From Didymella arachidicola (lineage: Eukaryota > Ascomycota > Dothideomycetes > Pleosporales > Didymellaceae): 64,000 nucleotides of DNA. The DNA lies in contig CM049992.1 in NCBI GenBank assembly GCA_016630955.3, positions 806,001 through 870,000 on the forward strand, written 5' to 3'. How positions within the stretch are numbered: the stretch's first letter is position 1; each line of letters opens with the position of its first letter. Position numbers and translations under genes: made by a program. Below are positions 30,049 through 40,115 of the stretch, piece after piece. The notes below the pieces were generated by a model, which did not search any database, had not been told where the DNA came from, and saw only the letters and a program-made list of their open reading frames with translations.

Positions 30049-32200
30049 TGTTATATAACACAGGTTGATCCTGCCGACCTTCAACGTCGGCTAAGAACTC
30101 TTCTAGTGTCGGAGGTTGCTAGACAGGGGGCGAGGCCATGGTTACTGACACAGCGACAGCTACAGGCGGAGACGACCAAGGCGAAGTAGCAGGCAGAGGA
30201 GCAGGTGCTGGGATCGACACAGATATGCAAGTGGTTACAGGATCTGTAACTAAGGTAAAGCTAGGAATCGAAACAGTGACAGAGGTATTGACTTGCTGCA
30301 GAGCTTTAGCTAGCGTTTAACCCTGGGATTGATGATAAGGTTGGAAGCGAGGCATAGAAGGTGGCACATGCCGTTCGAAAGCTGAGGGGTCTCGGCGAGT
30401 GGATGCTTCGTTCCTTCTCGGCGCACCTCTTGTCTGCGCGGTAAGTGGCTCCAGAATAGACTGATACGGCCTCTAGGATGAGAATACTGAAGTTCCTTGC
30501 TCGCGTTGATAGCGCCAGTGATCATTGTAGAGATGGTTCAATCGTAGAGTGGATCTAGCAGCCATCACTTCTTGCAGCGTATGGCGGCATGGGAGACCGT
30601 GTGTTTTCTCGAAGAGGCCCGAACAAGGATGCCCACCACGACGCTGTCGTTGCTCTTTCTGACGCAGCAAGTCTTGCTGCCTGATGCGCTCGATAGCGGG
30701 TGGTGTAAGGACATCGTGGATTCTAGGAGGCAGGAAGGGCATAGACTTGAGTTTGTGCTAAAACTTAGTTCTATGCTTAGAAGACGCAATCTCCTTTGCG
30801 TACTTGCTGTATTGACTCTTGACCATCTGTTCGATCCTTGCAACAACACGAAGCAAGTCGCCTGTCGAAGTTATAAGATAGTCCTTCAGGACCTTGTGCA
30901 TTCCCTTAACAGGTGAACTTGTGATTGTGTTGTAGTGTTAGTGATGGGAGGTCTAGGCGGCTGCCCACTCCGTGCGTGTTGTGTATTGGTTCTCTTACAG
31001 ATACCTGCAAAGCTCTGGCTGGTGACTGTAGTCTTTAAGCAGATCGTTCTATTTGAATTAGAAGTCTATCGGTCTCTTCGCGTAGACAAGCTGTTTCGAT
31101 CAGTCTAAGTATGCTAGAAGAGCTGCTTCAGAGCGCTCTTCGCTTATGTTCACTGTACCTGAGTCCAACGTTTCATGAATGAAGCCCTCTGCTTAGCAAT
31201 CCTCTGCTTCTCTTCTTTTGTCGTGCCATCAGCATCTCTCTAGATCTGTTGCGCTTTCGTCTGAACGTTCTTGTTGATATGCCACACGCACAAGAGTTGA
31301 GGAACCCCTGGGAGCAGCGCGCGCGCTGACATCTTCAATGCTTCTTCCTGGTTGCTAATGAAAACACGTGGCTATTGCACACCTGTCTTGAGGAGGAAGT
31401 TTGCGATCGCCTAGTGGTAGTCTGCATGTGTTTCGTTGCTGAGGAAGCAGAAGCCTGCAGAGAAGAATGTCTGCAGGTTAGTGCAGCCGAGTATATGTAG
31501 CAGAGGAAGTTTGTGCTTGTTGGTTTGATATGTGCAGTCCATCAATAGTACATCAGAATTCGCCAGCAGCAGCTTGACCTGCTTCTGATGAGCGAAGAAG
31601 AGGTTTTAGATGCGATTGTTGTTGTCCTTCTTAACGGCGAAGATCTAGTCTGCCGTGGACAGATCGTCTAGCAGTGCCTCCATCGGACTCCTTCCGTCTA
31701 GGTGTCTCTCCCTGATTTTCTTTCTCTCGCCTCGTATGTCGGTGGCAGTGACCAGTGTGTCATGATCTTCACTTTGGATTGCAGCGAGGATCTGCATCGG
31801 CCGCGCCCCAGCATAGGTCATCAATTCGATCACTTCCTTTTGTGCCGTTGTACGCTTGCAATACACGTTGTGGGCGCTAGGGTTGATCGATCGGAGGTGG
31901 TTGTGATGCTTGTCCAGAACCTCTAGCTTCCATTGCTCGCTGTGCTTCATCCTAAAGTTGACCAGCTTAAAGGGACATCCTGCCGCACGTGTGCTTGTAC
32001 TTGACTTTTTTTGCACTTAACTAGTAGGTTCGAAATTGGTTACAATGATAGTAGTATCGTGTTTTGACATCTAAGTTGTGAGGCTTACTTCGCTTAAGAA
32101 CAAAGCCATAGCCGTGTTGCCTGCCATGCGTCTTAAGAGCATCGTATGCTTCCTTATAAGAGTCATAGAGAAGGTCTCAGGGTGCTGGAATGGCTGCCAT
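30049..32200 (-). pseudogene. MULE transposase, degraded (FAR1-like N-terminus, MULE catalytic domain)
   Basis: The minus strand starts at an ATG at 32200 (MAAIPAP then TGA). A FAR1-type zinc-binding region follows: YDSYKEAYDALKTHG, GFVLKRSKPHNL, then after a one-base shift in an A-run AAGCPFKLVN and LDKHHNHLRSI. The MULE catalytic block VLLMDCTYQTNKHKLPLLHI (near 31545) carries the first Asp of the DDE triad. It is followed by GFCFLSNETHADYH and LLCVWHINKN. Several in-frame TAG/TAA/TGA codons interrupt it, mostly at positions that a single C-to-T or G-to-A change could explain. The last ~90 codons lie in the inverted segment at 23449-23731. An unrelated open frame on the plus strand (30138-30320) is a shadow. 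Confidence 0.82.
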
Positions 32201-32350
32201 GATTATACACATAGAACTAGAGATAGCTGACTACAACGTAGAGAGGAGCATAGAGAAGGCTTTGTAGCGCAGAAACGCGTAGATGTCGCGCTGTTGTCGC
32301 GTTGATAGATTACACGCTAAGCTTGGTTGGGCAGTTAATATCCACTAACA

Positions 32351-32417
32351 CTAGCGCGGGGGACAAATCTCAAAGGGGGGACAAATCTCAAAAACGGGGG
32401 GACAAATCACGCCAGCC
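32351..32417 (-). repeat. right TIR of the MULE
   Basis: 67 bp. Read inwards it begins GGCTGGCGTG and holds three GATTTGTCCCCC units against two on the left, accounting for the 18-bp difference. It is followed by the 9-bp duplication GTTCTCGAA at 32418-32426. Confidence 0.88.
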
Positions 32418-32421
32418 GTTC

Positions 32422-32675
32422 TCGAAATGTTGTGCGGATCATATGAGACAGAAATCTGCGGTTCCTCTGTGTATATTCTATACTACAGGCGTATACTCTA
32501 TACTGCAGGCGTATACTCTATACTGCAGGCGTATATTTCATACTGCAGGCGTATATTTCATACTGCAGGCGTATATTTTATACTATGGACATATATTGTA
32601 TACTAGAGCGGTATATTCTATACTACAGGCGTATATCATAGTCTGCTACGTCACATGACCCTCACAACATTTCGA
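32422..32675. mobile_element. 254-bp inverted-repeat element with an internal minisatellite
   Basis: The left end TCGAAATGTTGTGCGG and the right end (complement) TCGAAATGTTGTGAGG form a ~25-bp imperfect inverted repeat extending to TCAT.TGA. No ORF is present. The left end overlaps the MULE target duplication, so the MULE inserted at the tip of this element. The family and target duplication were not identified, so the mobile-element call is tentative. Confidence 0.5.
32472..32631. repeat. 20-bp minisatellite, eight units
   Basis: Eight contiguous 20-bp units of the type TATACTCTATACTGCAGGCG, diverging mainly in units 6 and 7. There are no spacers, so this is not a CRISPR array. Confidence 0.9.
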
Positions 32676-33261
32676 AAATAATCATATTCGATGAGCCGCA
32701 GTACAAAAGAAGCATGCTGCCAGAGTCGCGACTCACTAAAGATAACAAATGTCATATAACCATGGGCCATGCATCCAGCTGTAAGTAATGGGGAGCTGTG
32801 AAGTGCATTTGTTGCCAGGTTATCACACTATCAACCTGAGCGTTAGGTCTGCTGTGCCTCAACGTTTCGTACACACTCAGCCTTGCTCTGGCTGCTCACT
32901 ACACTTAATATAGATTTTGGGCCTTTTTTGGCGGGGCACCCCGCGGCGATATACATAATGATACTAACCTCAATTTCGGTCGCAAGAACCGCAGCCGCCC
33001 TGCCAAGAGACGCCTTCGGGGATCTATGGCTGCGGCTCACTACGACTTGATCACCTACCCAATGCTAAGAAAAGGTCTAGCCATACAGTTAGGGTAGATG
33101 AGGCACCATGGGTACTGTAATAGCTGCAGCTGCCACTTGTTCTGGAGTTCATCCTTCTTCTGCACTCTGTCGTTACAACCCTTGCAGGAGGCCCGCCCGC
33201 TTACAACATCTCCTGACGCAGATCGTCTTGCGTAAAAGCCCAACACATTATCTTCGCAAAG
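32676..33261. other. intergenic upstream of the SAT4 gene
   Basis: No coding signal recognised. An upstream exon of the SAT4 gene could lie here, but I found none that improves the model. Confidence 0.45.
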
Positions 33262-34831
33262 ATGGGTTTGCGTACGAATGGACTGCACGAAGATCGATCC
33301 AGCATCGTTGAGATAGCAACTTATGTTCTTACTGGGACTCTTGTGCTGTTCTTCATCGCCCGCCAGATCATGAAGGCTATTATATTCCGGAAAGCGGCAC
33401 TGGATGACCTTTTAATCTTCCTAGCTACTGTAAGCAAGCGCAACAGTCACAGGAAAATAACTAACAACGTCAGGCATTAGCAGTCGGTCTATCAGTGACC
33501 ACTTTGCTACTCACCTCAAAAGGCTTCGGCGCTTTAGGCTTCCTGTCCGTCGAAAGAGCAAACGCCATCATGAAAGTCTACTACGCTTCCGAGCTACTCT
33601 ACGTTTCTTCTTTGTGCTTTTCAAAACTGTCCATTGTTGTGCTCTTCTACAATGTTGTCGTGCTGCACACTCATCGCATGTTCGTTTTGAGCTTTGGCAT
33701 TTGCATTTTTATGTGGAGCCTTGCATCACTTGCCGCAGTCGCCTTTCAGTGCAGTCTCCCACGGCCTTGGGAGATGATGACATTGCGATGTTTCAACACG
33801 GTGAGTGGTGGATAGCTTTAATGAGCTTCGATTGTTGCTGACTGTAACAGCGAATGTTCTGGGTCATGTACTGCGCCCTTGATATGTCGACAGAGCTGTT
33901 CATTGTCATGCTCTCCATGGATCTAGTCGCACATCTTAGGGTACGCACGTCTCGTAAGGTCGCTGTCGTAGCATGTTTTGCACCACGCCTCTCCATCGCT
34001 GCAGTCGCTCTCGTTCGCGCAGTGTTCTTGTACCAAGTGACACCACACGGAAACCCCGAATATGATCTCTGGATTAGCACTATATGCACTCAAGTGCATG
34101 TGTGCGCCAGTATCTGTACTGCATGCATCCCCTACATGGTGCCGTTCTTCAAAAGCTTCCAAAGCAACATTTGGCGATCATACTCAAGATCAAGCTGGGC
34201 TGGGAGATCCAGGCCTAGTCAGCCACTTGATCGATCACCAAATCGACTGCAAAAACGGGAGGCCAACATTCGTTTCGAGTCGTCATTCAACAGCTTGATC
34301 AAAGAACCAGAGAGAGTCCCGATCATATCGCCGCGGATACCAAGCCCTGGTCCCATCAGCCCGTTCCTGCCACCACATATCTCCACGCATCGAATGCCGT
34401 TAGTCACGACCGAGGTAACGGAGTCACGGCAGGCCAGAACTGTAAGCGTGGCAAGAACTCTCAACGACAGCGACTCTGACGAAGTGTTCGACATGGTCAG
34501 TCTGCAGGCTGCGATGTGCTTCGCTCCATCGCCCATTGAGCCTCCAGCACAAGCACGCCTTTCGAGTGCAGCTATAATGGACGCACCGGAGCCCTTTGAG
34601 TACTTCGCCCTGTTGGAAAGCCCGGACTCGTCGAGCTCAAGCTCGCGCTACTCCAGCCGCGCTACTCCAGCCGCGCTTCGTCACCCACAAGGTCGGTTAC
34701 AAACCCCAGGTTCTCGTTGTTCTCCCACGACGCAACTTCCTATGTGCCTCTGCGATCCACGTCATACCCCGCCTCGCTATCTATCGCACATGTTATCACG
34801 GATGATCTCGCTTCGGCAGGAGACATTATGA
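33262..34831 (+). CDS. SAT4/rhodopsin-domain integral membrane protein
   Basis: Three exons, 33262-33429, 33474-33800 and 33851-34831, with introns of 44 and 50 bp (GTAAGC..CAG, GTGAGT..CAG). The product is about 491 residues. Exon 1 carries DRSSIVEIATYVLTGTLVLF and the conserved DDLLIFLA. Exon 2 carries YYASELLYVSSLCFSKLSIV, the core SAT4 block, plus a further helix. Exon 3 has helices through CTACIPYMVPFFKS and then a ~200-residue hydrophilic Ser/Pro-rich cytoplasmic-type tail. The family is fungal, mostly uncharacterised, and includes plasma-membrane receptor-like proteins; a receptor role here is inference. The position of the first exon is uncertain because the usual family N-terminus is a few residues longer. 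A second SAT4 locus in the window (12140-12823) is truncated. Confidence 0.82.
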
Positions 34832-35127
34832 CTTGCGTTGCGTCGCAGCAAACCCCAATAAATCTTGCAACCTCACACATCTTCGATGATTTCGCCCACC
34901 CTGCCCGGTCAGCAAGCTCACGCTCGCATCCCAAGTTCAGCACGACGCCGCGTCTACATGCACATCCTCCTATTCTCATGCCGACACTGACTTCAAGTCA
35001 CTCGTAGCTTTTCGTTGCTTGTTCTTTCCTTTCTTCTTGACAACCATAGCGTGGTGTCTCGGTTGGCATGAGCTTGTATACGCGATGGTATTTTACAGTG
35101 TTTTGTTTTCGGGCCTACTGTCGACTA

Positions 35128-37262
35128 CCGAGTTCGGCCTCGTGATGCACACGGCGCGTGATGCACACCCCACCAACTTTCGCACCCCAGAATAAGTGAG
35201 GTTATTGATCGACACCACAACGCTACTATCGCGAGATAAGTTGGTGGATTACTATATAGACTATTGCGAAACTTTTGGCTACCACAGTTTTTTTGGAGGA
35301 CGCGTGGTGCGGCCAGTAGACGTTGTTGTGGGTGAAGGTGGTAAGGGCGCCTTATGGGCAGCCACCTGCCTTCGCACAGCACCACCACCACGATTCTTTG
35401 TTACTTTTGACTGAGATCTCTGTGAGGCCTTACTCTTAGCCTGTTTAGGCAATTGGGTACTTTTTTCTGCGTTGCTCTTGCGCTGAGCCTCTTCTTTACA
35501 AGCCTCAATTTGAGCGCGCTTTGCAGCCTGTGCCTTAGCTGTCAATACCTTCTTCTTCTCTCGCTCAACACGCTTATCTTCCTTCTCCTTCGCTTGAATA
35601 AGCTTCTTCTGGTGTTGAAGCTCCTTCTTAGTAGCTTTTGCTGCCTCCGCAGCGCGCTCTAGGTCCTCTTTTGCCTGGAGTTCTTGCTTCGCGCGCTCAA
35701 TGCGTGAAGGACTCCACAAGACTGCACCACCACTGTCATTACCGTCAATAGGTTGCAAAGGTAGTACCCTCCGCTTTCTCTTCTTATTCTTATTAGCCTT
35801 TAGAGCCTCTTCTAGGCCTTCAATCCGAGCTTCTTGGACTTCTAATCGCACGTGGAGTTGGTGAAGGGCTTGATCAACTGCCTCATCAGCACTGGACCTA
35901 TCCTCTTCTCTTGCACGCTTAAGTAGCCGCTGCGTCTTGCGCCAACTAGGTGAACCTGGTGCAGGCTGAGGCCCTGTAGGCTCTGAGGTCGTGCTAGGCG
36001 TCCTTGGTGTTGGTATTCTGAACTTCTTGAGCACGACGTCGGCATCTGGTGGGTGGATTCCAGTACACTTAAAGGCCTGTACAACGAGGTCTTTGGTGAA
36101 GGTCTTCTTCCAAGCTGCCCAAAAGAGCGGGAAGAAGTCAGCTTGACCTACAGGCACCCACCCCTCTGTGGTATGGCCGCGGTGAAGGAGTTCCATGGAG
36201 TAGCTCTGTGCCAACGGCCCAAAGCACGCTACATCAAGCGGCTGAAGCGCGTGGGTTGCGTGCGGAGGGAATATAAGTAGGAGAATCTTGTTAGCATGAG
36301 CGTATTCGATGAAGGCCTGGGTAACGTGACTGCCGTGGCCATCAAGGATCAAGAGCCTGTACTTCCCTCGCGCTCTTACTCTTGTATAGCGATCAAACAC
36401 CTGCTTCAGCCAGGCAACACCAAGAGCATCATTTATCCAGCCATTTACTGAGGTACCAAAGTGTATATCGTGTTTCCCTGCGTCGACGCGCTGCACCCAG
36501 CTCTCTTGGAGCTGGAGAGACGATGAAGGATAGATGACTGCGGGCGGCAACGCATAACCATCAGCTCCTACTGCTCCTACTACTGTCACCCACTTCCTGT
36601 TGCCATCATGAGATGCTAGCTTGTATTTCCGGCGCCCAAAGAGTCGCTTATCGAAGATTCTGACGCCCTTTGACATCACTCCAATCATGAATCCCTTCTC
36701 ATCCATATTGTACGTGTTTTCAGGCTCTATTGAATGCTGCTTGATTGTACTGTGCAGCAGGTCAAAATAAGAGCTAAAGGATTCATATGAAGCAGCATCG
36801 TGACGTGATTTTTCCATAGGCGTGGTCCAGGCTGTGAGAAGGTCGTCGGGGTAGCGATGAAGGAAGCGCGATACCCATCGATCGGAGGGCTCCCATTGAC
36901 ACAGCGACTTCACGATTCTCCGCAGGATCTTTCTTGTAGGCATAAGGTGTCTCTCGGTAAGTGATTTGACGTATTGTACAACCTCTATTTCATCGCGTGG
37001 GTGGAGAACTAGCTGGTGTTTTGATTTGACCTCATTTGACGCGCATACACCTTGGTGCCTTCGGCTCAACGTAGTGCGACAACAACCGTGTTTCTGGGCA
37101 AGATCTTTATACGTAAAATGTTCTCCATACTTCAAAGTAGCTAGCTCTGCGAGGGCTTCTTTTAACGGCATCGTGGGGTTGAGTTATGGGGGGGTGCGCA
37201 GTATAGGTCAATGTTGGTGGGGTGTGCATCACGCGCCGCGTGCATCACGAGGCCGAACACGC
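35128..37262 (-). mobile_element. pogo/Fot1-like DNA transposon, apparently intact (family 2)
   Basis: Inverted repeats at 35132-35177 and 37213-37258 are 46 bp with one mismatch and begin GTTCGGCCTCGTGATGCAC. The four outermost bases on each side differ. TA dinucleotides flank at 35126-35127 and 37263-37264. It encloses one full transposase frame. Confidence 0.85.
35279..37171 (-). CDS. pogo/Fot1-like transposase, 630 aa
   Basis: The open frame has an N-terminal helix-turn-helix (TYKDLAQKHGCCRTTLSRRH), a CENP-B-like DNA-binding region (LCQWEPSDRWVSRFLHRYP), and a DDE core. The core has YNMDEKGFMIG near 155, RLLILDGHGSHV near 273 and ATHALQPLDVACFGPL near 306. The C-terminal ~170 residues are a Lys/Glu/Ala-rich coiled coil (KKELQHQKKLIQAKEKEDK) ending in a basic tail. 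Unlike the other four pogo families in this window with ~480-550-residue transposases, it has no CCHC knuckle. No stops are seen, so it may be active. Confidence 0.9.
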   Translation of the reverse strand: MPLKEALAELATLKYGEHFTYKDLAQKHGCCRTTLSRRHQGVCASNEVKSKHQLVLHPRDEIEVVQYVKSLTERHLMPTRKILRRIVKSLCQWEPSDRWVSRFLHRYPDDLLTAWTTPMEKSRHDAASYESFSSYFDLLHSTIKQHSIEPENTYNMDEKGFMIGVMSKGVRIFDKRLFGRRKYKLASHDGNRKWVTVVGAVGADGYALPPAVIYPSSSLQLQESWVQRVDAGKHDIHFGTSVNGWINDALGVAWLKQVFDRYTRVRARGKYRLLILDGHGSHVTQAFIEYAHANKILLLIFPPHATHALQPLDVACFGPLAQSYSMELLHRGHTTEGWVPVGQADFFPLFWAAWKKTFTKDLVVQAFKCTGIHPPDADVVLKKFRIPTPRTPSTTSEPTGPQPAPGSPSWRKTQRLLKRAREEDRSSADEAVDQALHQLHVRLEVQEARIEGLEEALKANKNKKRKRRVLPLQPIDGNDSGGAVLWSPSRIERAKQELQAKEDLERAAEAAKATKKELQHQKKLIQAKEKEDKRVEREKKKVLTAKAQAAKRAQIEACKEEAQRKSNAEKSTQLPKQAKSKASQRSQSKVTKNRGGGAVRRQVAAHKAPLPPSPTTTSTGRTTRPPKKLW

Positions 37263-37264
37263 TA

Positions 37265-37868
37265 CCGGTAGCGGAAGGAATTTGAGAGCTTTGACAGCCG
37301 CTCATGTCGATTTCGTCAACAATCGCCAAAATCTAGGTAAACCTTCTTGCTAGTTTGCTCAGAAATAATCTGCTCGATTTTAGACGCATGCCGCGAGCCC
37401 TGGAATAGTTGTTCTTGCAGGCGACTGCTGGTTCACAACGGCAGGGTTCAATTAAAGCTCGGACGGGCTCGGTGGCATTACTCGCCCTGGGTTGAATTGG
37501 TCACCAGGACGCGTGCCTCGCTTGCAGATAGCAAGCCCGTCCACCATACATATGTCCATAATACTCGTCTGACCTTCGTGGGGTTGGTGGAGATCGAGCC
37601 TCATTCGACGGTACTTCCCTGTCCGGCCCTGCAAGAGGTCTTAACCTTGTGTCCGCCTCAGATAGAACGGGAAGCCGTTGGTAACAGTGCTCTTAGATAA
37701 ATGGGTCCCCAGTCACAACAGGATTCCACTCATTGCCACCCGCTGCCGTTGGAAGGGCCGTCCCGTACTCTTCGGTAGAGTTTGCGCCCACCCCAATTGC
37801 TCGTATTCGACGTCCACGGCAACCTTGTGGCCTCTGAATGACGTAGCGGACATTGCAGCTTCGCCGAC
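37265..37868. other. intergenic, promoter side of the MFS gene
   Basis: No coding signal recognised. Confidence 0.5.
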
Positions 37869-39452
37869 ATGACCAACGACGAGAAAGACACCGCTGAGGT
37901 TGCGGCGCAAGACTGCGACAGCGCTCGGATGGGTGTGGTCGACGTTGATACATCGAAGCAGAGCTACGTGCTCAAGATGGATCTGCGTTTGATCCCAATT
38001 CTAGGTTGCACATACACGATACTCTTCTTAGACAGAACCAACAGTGGGTTGTGTGTTTCATGCGTGCTGTTGCCGACTGACAATTGACAGTTGCAAATGC
38101 AAGAATCGAGGGGCTAGAAAAAGGCCTCAACATGCCAGCAAATGGTTATAACATGGCGTTGTGGATCTTCTTCATACCTTTCGTCCTGATTGAGGTCCCC
38201 AGTAACTTGATCATGGGTTTGCCTCGCGTGCGACCGAATGTCTTCCTCGGCATCAACATGTTCCTACTCGGGATCGTAGCTACGTGCCAAGGCTTGACTC
38301 GTTCGTATGGCGGGTTGCTTGCCTTGCGCTTTTTGATGGGCATATTTGAAGCCACCTTACCAGCTGGTCAGTTGGACTTACAAGGATATCTCAGATCTCA
38401 CTGACCACAATAGGTGCTGCGTTCTTGATCAACGAGTATTATACCCGCGCACAGATGTCTGTTCGTTATGCGTGCTTCTTTTGCTTTGGCCTACTAGGTC
38501 CTTGCATCAGCGGTTTGTTGGCCTACGGCATTCGTAACATGAACGGTATCTCTGGGCTCGAAGGCTTCAGATGGATCTTCATTATTGAGGGCCTCCTCAG
38601 CGTGTTGGTATCAGTCTTTGTGTTTGCCTTTGTACCGGACTTCCCAGAGGAGACCAAGGTGCTAAGTGCCGATGAACAAGAAAATCTCCTCCAAGTACTT
38701 CGCCAGGACAAGGGGGATCAAAAGCTGGATCTGAAGAAGGTAGATTGGCTGAAGACACTTACGGACTACAAAATCTGGTTCCCGTAAGCACCGCGCATCA
38801 TCCTTCCGAAGCCTATACTGACCTTCTCAGGACGTTAATGTTCTTCTGCTGCGATATGACCGCAGCATCCATAGCGTCTTTCGCGCCCACTATCCTCACC
38901 GAATTGGGCTGGACAGCTGCCCGCGCACAAGCCATGACAGTGCCTATTTGGCTGAACGGGATGGTGTTCCAAGTCGTTGGTGCTATTATGGCAAGTCGAA
39001 CAGGGTGGCGCTTTCCTTTCATCTTCTTTGGTGTACTGTGTGCTACCGCGGGTTGGGCTATTCAGGTCATCTATTCCGAGCATGGTCAAGTGTCAGCTGC
39101 TCTACGTTACTTCAGCCTATTCTGCATGAGCGGCGGAACATTCCTGCAAATGACGATGTCTACTGCTTGGATGTCGAACAACCTTCGCGGACGTGCTAGC
39201 GTCGCTGTCGGTACGGCTATCGTGCTGGGGTTTGGCAACTGTGCCAACTTCGTGGCAACGAATGTCTTCATAAAGGCAGAGGCGCCTTACTACCCAACGG
39301 CCTTCAGAGCAGGACTTGCCATTACAACTGCGGGCGGCGGCTTTTGCTTGGCCTATGCAGCTCTCCTGTGGCGACATAATTTGAAGTTGTCGAGGAGGAG
39401 GCAAATAGAAGGGGGCGAGGATGACCAGAAAAGTTACAGGTACCAGATCTAG
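37869..39452 (+). CDS. MFS transporter, allantoate/anion:cation symporter (Dal5-like) family
   Basis: Four exons: 37869-38043, 38091-38366, 38414-38783 and 38831-39452, with 47-bp introns (GT..AG). The product is 480 residues. Recognisable family blocks are MDLRLIPILGCTYTILFLDRTN, split by intron 1 and completed as IANARIEGLEKGL, then FIPFVLIEVPSNL, ALRFLMGIFEATLPA, INEYYTRAQMSVRYA, GFRWIFIIEGLLSV and FVPDFPEETK. The C-half has SFAPTILTELGW and YYPTAFRAGLAIT. About twelve helices are expected. Family substrates include allantoate, nicotinate, other vitamins and organic anions; the substrate here is not determinable. Introns fall within conserved motifs and restore them exactly, so the model is well supported. 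Confidence 0.9.
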
Positions 39453-40115
39453 CAACGAGAAGATTGTTGGATTAGCAATGTAAGAATCTGGAAAGGAACG
39501 CACAGAATCGACCTTTTATTCGGCATACGCATTTCATTCCGTCAATGTGTGCCTTATCGAGAATGTTGTCGATTCAAGCCTTGAGACCCTGCGCGGGTGG
39601 GCTGATCATGTGTATGTCAGAATATTCTCATGACCACGACACCTCTCCGCCGCCAGACCAAATGCTTGAAGCATGGGCTTGAAACTCAAATAAGCTGGTC
39701 TGCTTATCGAACACCCCATCGAGTACATAATTCTCGACATGCCTCTCTTCACATATGCAGCAGCCTGGCATCGCCAAGCTCCTATTTCGGGACCACTCCG
39801 TCATGGAATGCAGGTGGTCGATTTATGACCTGCATTAAGCGCCTTCGGAGTATTATGGCTATAAGTGAAGTGAAAGCAGTGCATCAGCTCCTCGAGCATT
39901 TGTCGCACTTTCCCTTTAGAGATGTAGCCCCACACTCTCACTTTGCGACACACCTGGTAGAAACTGCAAGAGCCTCGCTCGTATTCTTTATGAACCCTGA
40001 CTCACTTCTTGTCTGTCTCCTTCTACACCACACAATCTGCGCCGCCTCAGCTCAAGGTCACATCGTCCCAACAGCGATCCCCAGACCATCGTCGCCGACA
40101 TTCTTAACTGTCAAG
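39453..40115. other. intergenic, possible N-terminal extension not accepted
   Basis: An open frame from 39630 runs in frame into the next gene, but its composition is unlike a protein start. The next gene is started at 40116 where a hydrophobic leader begins. Confidence 0.45.

Larger units (their letters stand above)
17100..32417. mobile_element. Mutator-like element (MULE) swollen by nested pogo and two copia insertions
   Basis: Terminal inverted repeats bound 15.3 kb and a 9-bp target duplication flanks it. Its own DNA is only about 2.8 kb: 17100-17168, 23449-23839 and 30049-32417. The rest is a pogo element (17169-18093 plus 23840-24693) and two copia elements (18094-23448 and 24694-30048). 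The MULE transposase runs on the minus strand from about 32200, and its last part now lies on the plus strand at 23449-23731 because the central segment is inverted. The transposase carries stops and a frameshift, so the element is non-autonomous now. Two other transposons inside it show that it was there first. Confidence 0.88.

Noticed and set aside
32472..32631. Regularly repeated 20-mers as a CRISPR-like array
   Set aside because: Units are contiguous without spacers and the organism is a fungus; this is a minisatellite.
39630..40115. In-frame N-terminal extension of the secreted unknown protein
   Set aside because: His/Ser/Arg-rich composition, no signal peptide at its start, and it would bury the hydrophobic leader at 40116.
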